Positions 1 through 6,023 of a DNA stretch of 6,520 nucleotides are shown here, in pieces. The translations under genes and the position numbers were made by a program. The notes beneath the pieces were generated by a model, which had not been told where the DNA came from, ran no database searches, and saw nothing but the letters and a program-made list of their open reading frames with translations. Location of the stretch: positions 1 to 6,520 of the forward strand of contig VBMC01000056.1 in the NCBI GenBank assembly GCA_005879015.1, given 5' to 3'. Position 1 is the first letter of the stretch. Each line of letters starts with the position of its first letter. This DNA comes from Methanobacteriota archaeon. GTDB taxonomy: Archaea; Thermoplasmatota; Thermoplasmata; RBG-16-68-12.

Positions 1-571
1 GCTTCTCCAGGAGCGCTTCCAGCTCGGGCCAGGATCGGGAAGGTATCAAGAAAGTTCCGCGACCCAATTTCCGTCCGCCGATACGTTCAAGGAAGCCTAT
101 TTTGCGGCTCCGATACCTCTTCCGCTTGTACTTCCTCTCGGAACTGTATCCGTAGAGATCCCTTGAAAGCCTCACTTTCTCACGCTGATTGAGCCTGTCA
201 AGTTGCAGGGTGACCAATTGATACGGCTCCAGCTGAAGCACTCTCAAGGAAGGCGCCAATGGCTTCCCCTTCAGGACCACGCCATCGCGCACAACGGATT
301 CCAGGAACTGGGGATCGAGGGTCTCGAGTTCCGTCCGCTCCACGAGGTACGGGCTGACCGTCACATCGTGGCGAGCCCCGATTCGATATAGGTCTCGGGC
401 AAGCTCCTCGTGGGAATCCCGAGGCGCGACGATCAAGAGGTCCAGGTCGCTCTCGGGTTGGGCCGTCTCGACGGCGACCGATCCGTACACAAGGGCCGAC
501 TTCACTTCTCTTCGATCCGCGATGTAGCGCTGCACTTCCCGGAGACAGTTCTCAAACTTCACAGGATTCAT
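1..571 (-). CDS. MNT-type nucleotidyltransferase domain protein (3' end beyond window)
   Basis: The minus strand is open from an ATG at 571 to the window edge, giving 190 codons without a stop. The N-terminal half is a small (minimal) nucleotidyltransferase of the DNA polymerase beta superfamily: it has the GS-x10-DxD signature (G30-S31, then D42-L43-D44 within SDLDLLIV) and a likely third metal-binding acid at D69 in HDVTVSP. Proteins of this kind transfer a nucleotide to a partner, and in HEPN/MNT modules the MNT protein acts as antitoxin by modifying the toxin. The C-terminal part (about 135-175) is very basic, with many Lys, Arg and Tyr residues, and could bind nucleic acid; I do not recognise it as a named domain. 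The start codon overlaps the stop of the upstream gene (ATGA, 568-571), so the two are almost certainly cotranscribed. Family membership is well supported; the target and the toxin or antitoxin role are inference. Confidence 0.85.
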   Translation of the reverse strand, partial: MNPVKFENCLREVQRYIADRREVKSALVYGSVAVETAQPESDLDLLIVAPRDSHEELARDLYRIGARHDVTVSPYLVERTELETLDPQFLESVVRDGVVLKGKPLAPSLRVLQLEPYQLVTLQLDRLNQREKVRLSRDLYGYSSERKYKRKRYRSRKIGFLERIGGRKLGRGTFLIPSRSWPELEALLEK

Positions 572-813
572 TCGAGGACCTCCTGACAGATTCGCTCGAT
601 GCGGGAAGCTTTCTCGAACACGGATTCGAAGTCGTCCTGCTTCCAGTTCTTTCCGTACACGAACTTCGGTCGCAAGCGGGCCTCGATATCTTGGAAGTTC
701 AGCCAGATTTCTTCCGTTCGCTTGCCGAAGACAGCCGGATTTCGCTCCAGCTCGTATCGGACTCGTTGATGCTTGTTTTCGTGTTGCGCGAGGTGCCGGG
801 GACGGGTCGTCAT
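568..813 (-). CDS. small charged protein of unknown family, partner of the MNT gene
   Basis: This 81-residue protein is read from ATG at 813. An in-frame upstream ATG at 834 would add seven residues encoded by the palindromic operator itself, so 813 is the better start. The protein is hydrophilic and probably mostly helical, with His and Arg rich N-terminal residues (RPRHLAQHENKH) and a C-terminal helix (about 60-80). It has no signal peptide or membrane segment. The gene overlaps the downstream MNT gene by four bases, the usual layout of two-gene toxin-antitoxin modules. It is shorter than usual HEPN proteins, and the only R-x4-6-H-like pattern (R4 or R6 to H11) lies at the wrong, N-terminal end, so I do not call it HEPN. 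It may be a toxin, a regulator, or an adaptor modified by the MNT protein. I do not recognise the family. Confidence 0.75.
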   Translation of the reverse strand: MTTRPRHLAQHENKHQRVRYELERNPAVFGKRTEEIWLNFQDIEARLRPKFVYGKNWKQDDFESVFEKASRIERICQEVLE

Positions 814-833
814 GTGTGTTATGATAACACACA
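813..833. promoter_or_regulatory. 21-bp perfect palindromic operator of the MNT module
   Basis: Ten-base arms (TGTGTGTTAT and its exact reverse complement) flank a single central G at 823. The site touches the ATG at 813 and lies directly downstream, in the sense of transcription, of the TATA-like box at 836-842. A protein bound here would cover the expected transcription start and block initiation. The GTGTGTT core matches the palindrome in front of vapB at 1764-1785. The palindrome is seen directly; its role as an operator is inference from position and symmetry. Confidence 0.75.
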
Positions 834-834
834 A

Positions 835-1121
835 CTATTTAATCCTTATAGTCGCTAGGGCGAATCGCATAAGGACTTCCAACAACATGAGGCACGAGGA
901 AGTCTAGTTGAGGGATCAATTCTTCAGCGAAGAATCCGATGAACAGGACTAGGCTCACGCTCTTTTCAGAGGCTTCTGTCGAGAACGCCGCCGGAAAGTC
1001 GTCCTGTAACGCTCCGTGCAACCGCGATGACCCTGTGGTCTCGGATTCGATTGAAGAGCTTGTCGTTCGAGATTTAGGATCGTGTGGCCAGGGAAAACAG
1101 ACTCAGAGTAGTATTTCTTTA
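835..1121. other. intergenic region between vapC and the MNT module, no convincing gene
   Basis: About 290 bases separate the vapC stop (TAG, followed at once by TAA) from the MNT module promoter. A minus-strand frame is open from a TGA just upstream of about 1100 down to 841, ending in the peptide AIRPSDYKD, but its only start is a TTG at 1021, it has no ribosome-binding site, it matches no family I know, and it runs into the TATA-like box at 836-842. It may be a remnant of an older gene. I see no tRNA, hairpin terminator or repeat array here. Confidence 0.4.
836..842 (-). promoter_or_regulatory. box A (TATA-like) element of the MNT module
   Basis: On the minus strand the bases read TTAAATA, close to the archaeal TATA consensus. 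The centre is about 26 bases upstream of the ATG at 813. That places the transcription start at or next to the start codon and predicts a leaderless or nearly leaderless mRNA. No other good element lies close by. Confidence 0.55.
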
Positions 1122-1508
1122 CTAGTACGTCTCGACGGACAGTCCCGGGATCCGCCCGAATGCGTGGTCTCGGGTGATGAGCCTCTGGCCGTGCCGCTTG
1201 CTGATCGCCGCGATGAACAAGTCCGGCGTGGACATCTCCTCGCCCCGTTCGATGAGGAGGGCGCCCAGGCGTCCAGCCTCCGTGTACGATTCCCGGTCGA
1301 AGTCCAAGAGGACGAGGGAATCCAGAAGGTCCTTCGCCCTCTCCAGGCTGCGGCCCCCTTGCAGATAGGCTCCGATGAGGACCTCCGCCGCCGCGGGCGC
1401 GGTGACGCAACGCGGCTCTCCCGAGGCGTCCAAGGTCTTCGCGAGTTCGATCGCCGCGGCTCGGTTCCTCAGGAGATCGACGAGAAATGTCGTCTCCAGG
1501 CTCGCCAT
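1122..1508 (-). CDS. vapC: VapC-type PIN-domain ribonuclease toxin
   Basis: This is a 128-residue PIN-domain protein, the usual length for VapC toxins, which are metal-dependent endoribonucleases that cut tRNA, rRNA or mRNA when freed from VapB. The four expected acidic positions are present, counted from the ATG at 1508: E5 in LETTFLVDLLR, E42 in AAAEVLIG, D96 in STPDLFIAAI and D114 in ITRDHAF. The first is Glu instead of the more usual Asp; as far as I recall, LETTF forms occur in archaeal PIN proteins, so the enzyme is probably active. The ATG at 1508 gives an N-terminus (MASLETTF) like the family. A GTG at 1517 would add three residues and overlap the vapB stop as GTGA; it is a real alternative. 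The gene directly follows vapB and should be cotranscribed and co-repressed with it. No frameshift is seen. Confidence 0.92.
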   Translation of the reverse strand: MASLETTFLVDLLRNRAAAIELAKTLDASGEPRCVTAPAAAEVLIGAYLQGGRSLERAKDLLDSLVLLDFDRESYTEAGRLGALLIERGEEMSTPDLFIAAISKRHGQRLITRDHAFGRIPGLSVETY

Positions 1509-1513
1509 CGGGT

Positions 1514-1762
1514 TCACTTCCGGCCGCGTCTCAGCTCTCGGGCGAGCTTCGCCCTCGACTGGCGGTCACCTGCTTCAAGGAAGGCGAGATAGCGGTCCAT
1601 TTTCTCGCTCGGAAAATCCTTCCATGCCCCGGCGAATTCCAAGAGCGAGCGTCCCGTTCGGGCGAGCCGCCGCACGACCTCGCTGAAGCTCTCTCCCTCC
1701 CTCTTGAGGGCGGCCAGGGCGGCATATGCATCCTCGGAGAGGGTCACCGTCTTCACGGGCAT
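1514..1762 (-). CDS. vapB: VapB-type antitoxin (DUF217 / VAPB_antitox family)
   Basis: This is an 82-residue antitoxin. The N-terminus, KTVTLSEDAYAALAALKREGESFSEVVRRL, is characteristic of the archaeal DUF217 family: a strand (about 3-8) and two helices (about 10-20 and 25-34) that would form the DNA-binding dimer. The C-terminal part (about 36-82), with the LLEFAGAWKD segment and a basic tail, is expected to wrap round VapC and block its active site. The ATG at 1762 begins two bases after a perfect palindrome, which is the likely site of autorepression by the VapB-VapC complex. The gene ends at the vapC start (four-base overlap if vapC uses GTG, five-base gap if ATG). The family call is firm; DNA binding at this exact palindrome is inference from the usual behaviour of vapBC operons. 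Confidence 0.92.
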   Translation of the reverse strand: MPVKTVTLSEDAYAALAALKREGESFSEVVRRLARTGRSLLEFAGAWKDFPSEKMDRYLAFLEAGDRQSRAKLARELRRGRK

Positions 1763-1763
1763 G

Positions 1764-1785
1764 CGTGTGTTGATATCAACACACG
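1764..1785. promoter_or_regulatory. 22-bp perfect palindromic operator of vapBC
   Basis: Two 11-base arms (CGTGTGTTGAT and its exact reverse complement) meet without a spacer between 1774 and 1775. The site lies between the TATA-like box at 1786-1793 and the vapB ATG at 1762, covering the expected transcription start. It shares the GTGTGTT and AACACAC arms with the palindrome at 813-833. The spacing between these cores is six bases here and five there. Symmetry is seen directly; binding by VapB is inference. Confidence 0.8.
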
Positions 1786-1793
1786 TATATGAA
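1786..1793 (-). promoter_or_regulatory. box A (TATA-like) element of vapBC
   Basis: On the minus strand the bases read TTCATATA. The centre is about 27 bases upstream of the vapB ATG, so a transcript starting 25 or so bases downstream would be leaderless, as at the MNT module. It lies in the 59-base gap after the GTPase stop at 1822, which suggests that vapBC has its own promoter and is not only read through from the GTPase gene. Confidence 0.5.
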
Positions 1794-1821
1794 CGCTTCC
1801 AGCGAATCCCGTGGCCTCAAC

Positions 1822-2718
1822 TCACACGATCTCTTCGATCATGAGCTCGTCGCCCTTCGGGCTCTCCGAGATCCGCTTCCCGCGGTCCGTGGCCCAGTAA
1901 CGGGTCGTCCCGGGCGCCTCCGCGGCCTTGATGAACGTCTTCGTCCCGGACGGATCCAGGGCGAGGGCCTCCAGCCGGACGAGGTTGTCCAGCTCCTCCA
2001 TGATCTGCGCCGGGAGGACCGCCTTGAACTCGGAGAAGAGCTCGGCCTTCGACGACCCGAGGTTCCCCCGGACCGCGATGAACAGCAGGATGCGCTGGCG
2101 AAACAGGCGGCCACTGCGGCTCGCCCGGCCTTTCGCCAGGACCGCGTCGACGCTCAGGGAGACGATCGTCGAGAACGCGTCTTCGACGCCCTGCCCGGTC
2201 CGCGCGCTCGTCATGAACATGGGCGCCGTCGGGAACTCCTTCCGGAGCCAGGCCGTCTCCTCGGGTCCGATCGCCATGGAGTCCGCGCGGTCGATCTTGT
2301 TGAACGCGATGCCGACCGGTACCGGACCGGCGATCTTCGTCATGACCTCCATCCAATCCTTGATCAGGTGGAGGGTGTCCGGCCGCTCGACGTCGCAGAC
2401 AGCGAGGACGCCCTGGGTGCCGAAGAAGAAGGGCTCCGCGAACACTTGACGCACGGAGTGTTCGCCCATGAGGTCGAAGAAGGCGATGTGGGCGAGGGCG
2501 ATGTCCTCGCCGTCCAGGCCGATCTCCAAGTCCGTCGGGTAGACGCGGCCGCCGAGGGTGCCCGTGTACGCCTCCGCGAAGTGGTTCTTCAGATACCGCT
2601 CGAGGAGGCTCGTCTTGCCGACCCGCCGCTCGCCGACGAGGACGATCTTGAGTTGCATCTTGCGGATGCGCACGGCCGTGAGCAGGCTTCGTCCACGGGA
2701 TAATCCCTGGCCCTCCAT
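1822..2718 (-). CDS. Ras-like small GTPase fused to a C-terminal winged-helix domain
   Basis: From ATG at 2718 the protein has 298 residues. Residues 21-190 form a Ras/Rab-like GTPase domain: P-loop G29-ERRVGKTS-37, a switch I threonine probably T54 (TGTLGGRVY), switch II D82-LMG-85, NKID 140-143 for guanine recognition, and the TSAR motif 170-173 in place of SAK. Where Ras has the catalytic Gln after DxxG, this protein has E86, so hydrolysis may be slow or need a partner. Residues about 205-285 (LLFIAVRGNLGSSKAELF, then MEELDNLVRLEAL and YWATDRGKRI) look like a winged-helix domain with a two-strand wing. It has no signal peptide, membrane segment or prenylation motif. GGTGAT at 2720-2725 pairs with the 16S tail and favours the 2718 start; ATG at 2658 (MQLKIVLVG) is an alternative. 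The frame stays open upstream to 2952, but that part overlaps the rmlB remnant and is unlikely to be translated. It probably acts as a nucleotide-gated switch; target unknown. Confidence 0.85.
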   Translation of the reverse strand: MEGQGLSRGRSLLTAVRIRKMQLKIVLVGERRVGKTSLLERYLKNHFAEAYTGTLGGRVYPTDLEIGLDGEDIALAHIAFFDLMGEHSVRQVFAEPFFFGTQGVLAVCDVERPDTLHLIKDWMEVMTKIAGPVPVGIAFNKIDRADSMAIGPEETAWLRKEFPTAPMFMTSARTGQGVEDAFSTIVSLSVDAVLAKGRASRSGRLFRQRILLFIAVRGNLGSSKAELFSEFKAVLPAQIMEELDNLVRLEALALDPSGTKTFIKAAEAPGTTRYWATDRGKRISESPKGDELMIEEIV

Positions 2719-2775
2719 TATCACCACGGAGCGGCGTCCCCCGCGCCCCGACGCCGCCGGCGTGCCGGGAAAGGC

Positions 2776-2782
2776 TATATCC
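2776..2782 (-). promoter_or_regulatory. possible TATA-like element for the GTPase gene
   Basis: On the minus strand the bases read GATATAG in an otherwise very GC-rich stretch. A start 25 or so bases downstream would lie near 2753 and leave a leader of roughly 35 bases containing the GGTGAT ribosome-binding site at 2720-2725. The match to box A is weak, so this is only a candidate. Confidence 0.3.
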
Positions 2783-2796
2783 CGACGTCGAATTCC

Positions 2797-3066
2797 GACC
2801 CGAAGTTCCTCCTGGAGACGGTGCCCGATCGACCCGGACACGTCCAGCGGCACGCGGTCGACTCTGCGAAGATTCGCTCGAAGCTTCACTGGAAACCGCC
2901 CCAATCGTTCGCGGACGGGCTCACGGAAACCGTTCGATGGTTTCGCGAACACGAATCGTGGTGGAAGCCCATCAAGTCAGCGAGCTTCAAGAAATACGAC
3001 GAAGTCCAGTATCGCGGGCTCGGAGAAACCACGCCTTCCTACAGCCTGGCTCCCAATCCAACGTGA
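2797..3066 (+). pseudogene. 3' remnant of a dTDP-glucose 4,6-dehydratase (rmlB-like) gene
   Basis: The plus-strand frame ending at TGA 3064-3066 encodes about 90 residues that match the C-terminal end of RmlB-type NAD-dependent sugar epimerase/dehydratases. It has the DRPGH motif near 2827, then a segment equivalent to RYAIDSTKI (here RHAVDSAKI), the LHWKPPQSFADGL segment, and the final TVRWFREHESWWKPIKS. The whole family is about 320 residues; the Rossmann fold with the glycine-rich NAD motif and the YxxxK catalytic pair is missing. Upstream of about 2797 the frame turns into GC-rich sequence with no likeness to the family, and it stops at TAA 2701. The remaining frame has no internal stop, so the truncation may be recent or the piece may still be translated from GTG 2821 as an 81-residue peptide. 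It cannot be a working dehydratase. It sits upstream of glycan-related membrane genes, consistent with a former nucleotide-sugar locus. Confidence 0.8.
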
Positions 3067-3111
3067 GCGGAGGCATTCCGAGGCTCTGATCGAAGCACGC
3101 GGTTCGAATCG

Positions 3112-3118
3112 TTAAGTA
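3112..3118 (+). promoter_or_regulatory. candidate TATA-like box for the DUF2079 operon
   Basis: The bases TTAAGTA lie about 39 bases upstream of the ATG at 3154, within the 87-base gap after the rmlB remnant. A start 25 or so bases downstream would leave a leader of about 13-16 bases. A weak purine stretch, GAAGG at 3141-3145, could serve as ribosome-binding site. The match is moderate and this is the only AT-rich spot in the gap. Confidence 0.4.
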
Positions 3119-3153
3119 GGCAAAGCGCATGTTCGCGCGAGAAGGCTCCTCCT

Positions 3154-5211
3154 ATGGGTCTGTGGTCTCTCGACCGCCTTAGGTCGATGCTCCACGTCGA
3201 TCGGACGGACTTGCCCGTCATCACTCTGTTCGCGGGGATCCTTGCATATGTCGTGGCGTACTCGGTCCTCACTTGGTTGAAGTACGAAAGCTATGGTATG
3301 TACGCCTGGGACCTCGGCGTCTATGACCAATCCATGTACTCGACCGTCCATTATGGCAGACTATTCTTTAGCACCGTCGAGTGGCCCTACACCATGTCGG
3401 TCGTCCCGGCCGGCACCCAGCTCGCCGTCCACTTCTCCCCGGTCTTGTTCCTCCTGCTGCCGATTTACGCGGTGTTCCCGAGCCCTGTGACGTTGCTCGT
3501 CTTGAAGACGATAGCGGTTGCACTCGGCGCGTTCCCCGTCTATCTCATGGGACGCCGCCGGTTTTCAAACCCATGGACGTCGGTCTTGGTGGGAGGCTCC
3601 TATCTGTTGCTTCCGGGCCTTCAGGGAGTCAACTGGTACGACTTCCAACCACACGCGTTCTTCGCGACCTCGTTCCTGTTTGCCCTTTACTTTTTCGAAA
3701 CGAGGAAGCGGGCGTTGTGTCTCGCCGCCCTTTTGATCGGTCTGTCCACCATCGAGGTCGCCCCCTTCTGGGGCATCGCCATGGGACTGCTTGGGTTGTT
3801 TTCCGATCGAGTCGAGGTCAAGGCTCTCTTCCGTGATCGGGAATGGAAAAAACTTGTTCGATTGTTGCCCTCCCTCGTCGTCGTCATGAGCCTCCTATGG
3901 TTGGTCTTGGTCGCCATTCTTTCCGTCACCCTGGGATGGCAGGGAGCATTTCACCTGTCTACCACCCGTCGCTTCGCCTCCGCGGAAGGGTCTTCGATCC
4001 TAGGGGCTCTCCTGGACGACGTCCCCGGCAAAATCATCTTCTTCGCCCTCCTCTTCGGCCCCTTCGCGTTCACCGCCCTCTTCGACCCTCGGAAGGCCAC
4101 CTTGGCGTTCATGTGGATTTTGGTGGCGACCATCTCCGAGTTCCGACCCTTCCATGAGTTGAGCTTGCAGTACGCGATTTTCGTCGTTCCCTTTGTGACC
4201 TACGCTTCCATCTCCGGTCTGTCCAGGCTCGCGGTCCGGTTCCACCCCCGGAAGCGAGCTTGGATGGGACCGGTCCTGGCCGCCTCCGTCTTCGTATCGT
4301 TTGCCGTCGGAAGTCCCCTCGGTCCCCTTCACATCGGGAATTATCCGGGCGCGGCACCATTTGGGATTCCAATCCCCACGGAACACGACGCGCTTCTGAG
4401 CCGCCTAGTGGATATGATTCCTCCGGACGGCTCCGTGTTGACCGACAACCAGATCTTCCCCCATGTCTCGAACCGGTTGGACGCGTTTGTCCTTCCTTTC
4501 GCTTCGACTTTCAATCGTCCTTCGGATTTCAATCGGACCCTTCAAGCATATTTTGTCCAGTCGTCCTATTGTCTCATCGATTCAACTTTCTATCCCGCAG
4601 GACCGACCTTGGTCTTAGAACGGATCGGGTTGTACGCCCGCTTCGGCATCTTGGCCAAGGCCGACGGAGTCATCCTCTTCCGACAGAATTACTCCGGTCC
4701 GTTGGCCCTGTTCGTGCCCCAACTAGCTCAATTCGATTACCGCACTTTGACTCTTGAATCCGGTTCCGTCGTCGAGGATCCCTCTTCTCAATCCGGCCTC
4801 GTACTGTACGAGAACGCGACGACGACCGGCGGTTCCTTTTGGTTCGGTCCAGGGCTTTTCCTTGCGATGGGGAACTACTCGGTTTCCTTCCGAATGAAGA
4901 TCGGAGGTCCGACGATGGGGTCTGCACTAAATCTGTCCGTGGTCGAACGCCCTGCCGTATTCACCTACGAGATGCGAGGATCAGACGCCATCGGCTACAT
5001 CCCAGACGTGAGCCTGACGTACGGATCCGAATTGCCTCTGAGATCCGTCCGCCTCGTCGGAACGGATTTTTCGACCCCCGGAATCTACCAGGATTTCGTA
5101 CTTCGATTTCGAGTCTCCGTTCCGGGACAATATGGGTTCGTCGGTGACAACCTCGCGCGGGGAGTCCCCCTCTATCTCGACTCGATCAAGCTCATCGAGG
5201 AGTCGCCTTGA
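3154..5211 (+). CDS. DUF2079 polytopic membrane protein with C-terminal beta-rich extension
   Basis: This is a 685-residue integral membrane protein. Residues about 20-390 contain some nine or ten hydrophobic segments (for example 22-41, 95-108, 112-132, 143-155, 168-181, 187-215, 237-262, 293-310, 316-327, 338-352, 371-386). Family hallmarks of DUF2079 are visible: WDLGVYDQ at 52-59, HFSP at 93-96, the DFQPHAF segment at 163-169, an acidic residue in STIEVAP (E201), and after the membrane part SVLTDNQIFPHVSNR at 427-441. DUF2079 proteins resemble GT-C type glycosyltransferases, which use lipid-linked sugars outside the membrane; activity is not proven. The last part (about 530-685) has alternating beta-type sequence and ends in a strand (YLDSIKLIEES), like a jelly-roll carbohydrate-binding or ligand domain, probably outside the cell. 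Its stop overlaps the methyltransferase start by four bases (TTGA). A paralogue follows after that gene. The ATG at 3154 is the first good start; Met at 3187 is possible. Confidence 0.85.
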   Translation: MGLWSLDRLRSMLHVDRTDLPVITLFAGILAYVVAYSVLTWLKYESYGMYAWDLGVYDQSMYSTVHYGRLFFSTVEWPYTMSVVPAGTQLAVHFSPVLFLLLPIYAVFPSPVTLLVLKTIAVALGAFPVYLMGRRRFSNPWTSVLVGGSYLLLPGLQGVNWYDFQPHAFFATSFLFALYFFETRKRALCLAALLIGLSTIEVAPFWGIAMGLLGLFSDRVEVKALFRDREWKKLVRLLPSLVVVMSLLWLVLVAILSVTLGWQGAFHLSTTRRFASAEGSSILGALLDDVPGKIIFFALLFGPFAFTALFDPRKATLAFMWILVATISEFRPFHELSLQYAIFVVPFVTYASISGLSRLAVRFHPRKRAWMGPVLAASVFVSFAVGSPLGPLHIGNYPGAAPFGIPIPTEHDALLSRLVDMIPPDGSVLTDNQIFPHVSNRLDAFVLPFASTFNRPSDFNRTLQAYFVQSSYCLIDSTFYPAGPTLVLERIGLYARFGILAKADGVILFRQNYSGPLALFVPQLAQFDYRTLTLESGSVVEDPSSQSGLVLYENATTTGGSFWFGPGLFLAMGNYSVSFRMKIGGPTMGSALNLSVVERPAVFTYEMRGSDAIGYIPDVSLTYGSELPLRSVRLVGTDFSTPGIYQDFVLRFRVSVPGQYGFVGDNLARGVPLYLDSIKLIEESP
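5197..5202 (+). promoter_or_regulatory. ribosome-binding site that supports a TTG start
   Basis: GAGGAG lies five bases before the TTG at 5208, inside the last codons of the upstream membrane protein. It is the best Shine-Dalgarno match in the right half of the window. No ATG or GTG that keeps the N-terminal DFYEREG segment has a comparable site, so it decides the start of the methyltransferase. Confidence 0.65.
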
Positions 5212-5963
5212 TCAAATCCCCCGACCTGGTGGATTTCTATGAACGCGAGGGCCTCGCCGCTCGCCGATACTCGGGCGCTCGATTCTGGGAGCGACGATAC
5301 CACACAACGCGTCAGGCTATCGTCCAGGATTTTCTCGGAAGAGCCATCGGACCGAAGACTCGTTTCGTAGACCTCGGGTGCGGCTCCGGAGAGTACCTCC
5401 GGTTTGCCCGTCAGCTGACGCCCCATGTCTTTGGCCTTGACCTGTCGTTGAACTATCTTCATCGCAGTCGATCCCTCCCCGGGGCGCACCTCGTCCGTGG
5501 CGACGTTTGTCGAACCCCGTTCAACGACCATGCGTTCGATGTGGTCCTCCTCTCGGAAGTCCTGGAGCACGTTCCCGATCCGGACACCTTGGTCAGGGAA
5601 CTCTTCCGTCTTTCCGTTCGAACCGTGCTCGTTTCGACCCCCAATGAGGGATTGATTCGGCGGATTTCACGAAGGTTGGTGCGTCCCTTCGTCGAGCGAA
5701 CCGATGCCAGCGTGGGGCACATCTCCATCCTTCCCTTCGACAGCCTCCTCGCGAGGTTCCAAAAACCCGGGTGGTCGGTACGCAGGGCGTTCACCTTGCA
5801 CATCTTCCCGCCTACGTTGGATCAAGCCAGCGTTCCCGCGTCCTTCGCTCCCCTCATCAGATTCCTTGAGCGCGCGCTCGACCTCATGTTCCCATCTTTG
5901 GGGACGATCTCGTTCGTGCTCGTCATGAACGACAGGCCGGAGGAATGGCCCGCTTCAAGATAG
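5208..5963 (+). CDS. class I SAM-dependent methyltransferase (Methyltransf_11 type)
   Basis: This 251-residue protein has a Rossmann-type methyltransferase fold. Motif I VDLGCGSGEYL (54-64) binds S-adenosylmethionine, GLDLS (76-80) carries the acidic residue for the ribose, GDVCRTPF (98-105) sits by the adenine, and LLSEVLEHVPDPD (114-126) is the usual post-motif of ubiquinone/menaquinone-like and glycan-associated methyltransferases. The STPNEG segment (143-148) follows the fourth core strand. The C-terminal part (about 150-240) is more variable, with a hydrophobic stretch near 217-240 that could lie at the membrane. It begins at TTG 5208, overlapping the preceding stop as TTGA and backed by GAGGAG at 5197-5202. 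Placed between two DUF2079 proteins, it may methylate a sugar, polyprenyl-linked intermediate or surface glycan. The fold is certain; the substrate is unknown. Confidence 0.9.
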   Translation: MIKSPDLVDFYEREGLAARRYSGARFWERRYHTTRQAIVQDFLGRAIGPKTRFVDLGCGSGEYLRFARQLTPHVFGLDLSLNYLHRSRSLPGAHLVRGDVCRTPFNDHAFDVVLLSEVLEHVPDPDTLVRELFRLSVRTVLVSTPNEGLIRRISRRLVRPFVERTDASVGHISILPFDSLLARFQKPGWSVRRAFTLHIFPPTLDQASVPASFAPLIRFLERALDLMFPSLGTISFVLVMNDRPEEWPASR

Positions 5964-6023
5964 CCGTCTTCTTCAGTCCGGGTCCCAAAGTCTCAAGTAA
6001 GATCTCCCGGTTCCGAACGAATC

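Noticed and set aside
814..834. Earlier ATG at 834 for the 81-residue protein
   Set aside because: The seven extra residues (MCVIITH) are encoded by the palindrome itself, and the TATA-like box at 836-842 would be too close to that start.
955..1410. 151-codon minus-strand frame overlapping vapC
   Set aside because: It is out of frame with vapC and its translation is Gly, Arg and Pro rich noise; the tail after vapC has no family likeness.
939..1592. 217-codon open frame on the plus strand across vapC
   Set aside because: It is antisense to vapBC, has biased composition and no recognisable domain, and the opposite strand encodes a complete PIN protein.
1789..2703. 304-codon open frame on the plus strand opposite the GTPase gene
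   Set aside because: The translation is Arg, Asp, Glu and Leu rich with no family pattern and lies fully antisense to a gene with clear GTPase motifs; it is a frame shadow of high GC.
2751..2768. Overlapping short inverted repeats (ACGCC/GGCGT and CCGGC/GCCGG)
   Set aside because: The arms are only five bases in a very GC-rich stretch without a T run, so they are expected by chance and do not support a terminator.
3095..3116. GGTTCGAATC, like the T-loop of a tRNA and a possible attachment site
   Set aside because: The flanking bases do not form the five-pair T stem and no acceptor, D or anticodon arm is found upstream.
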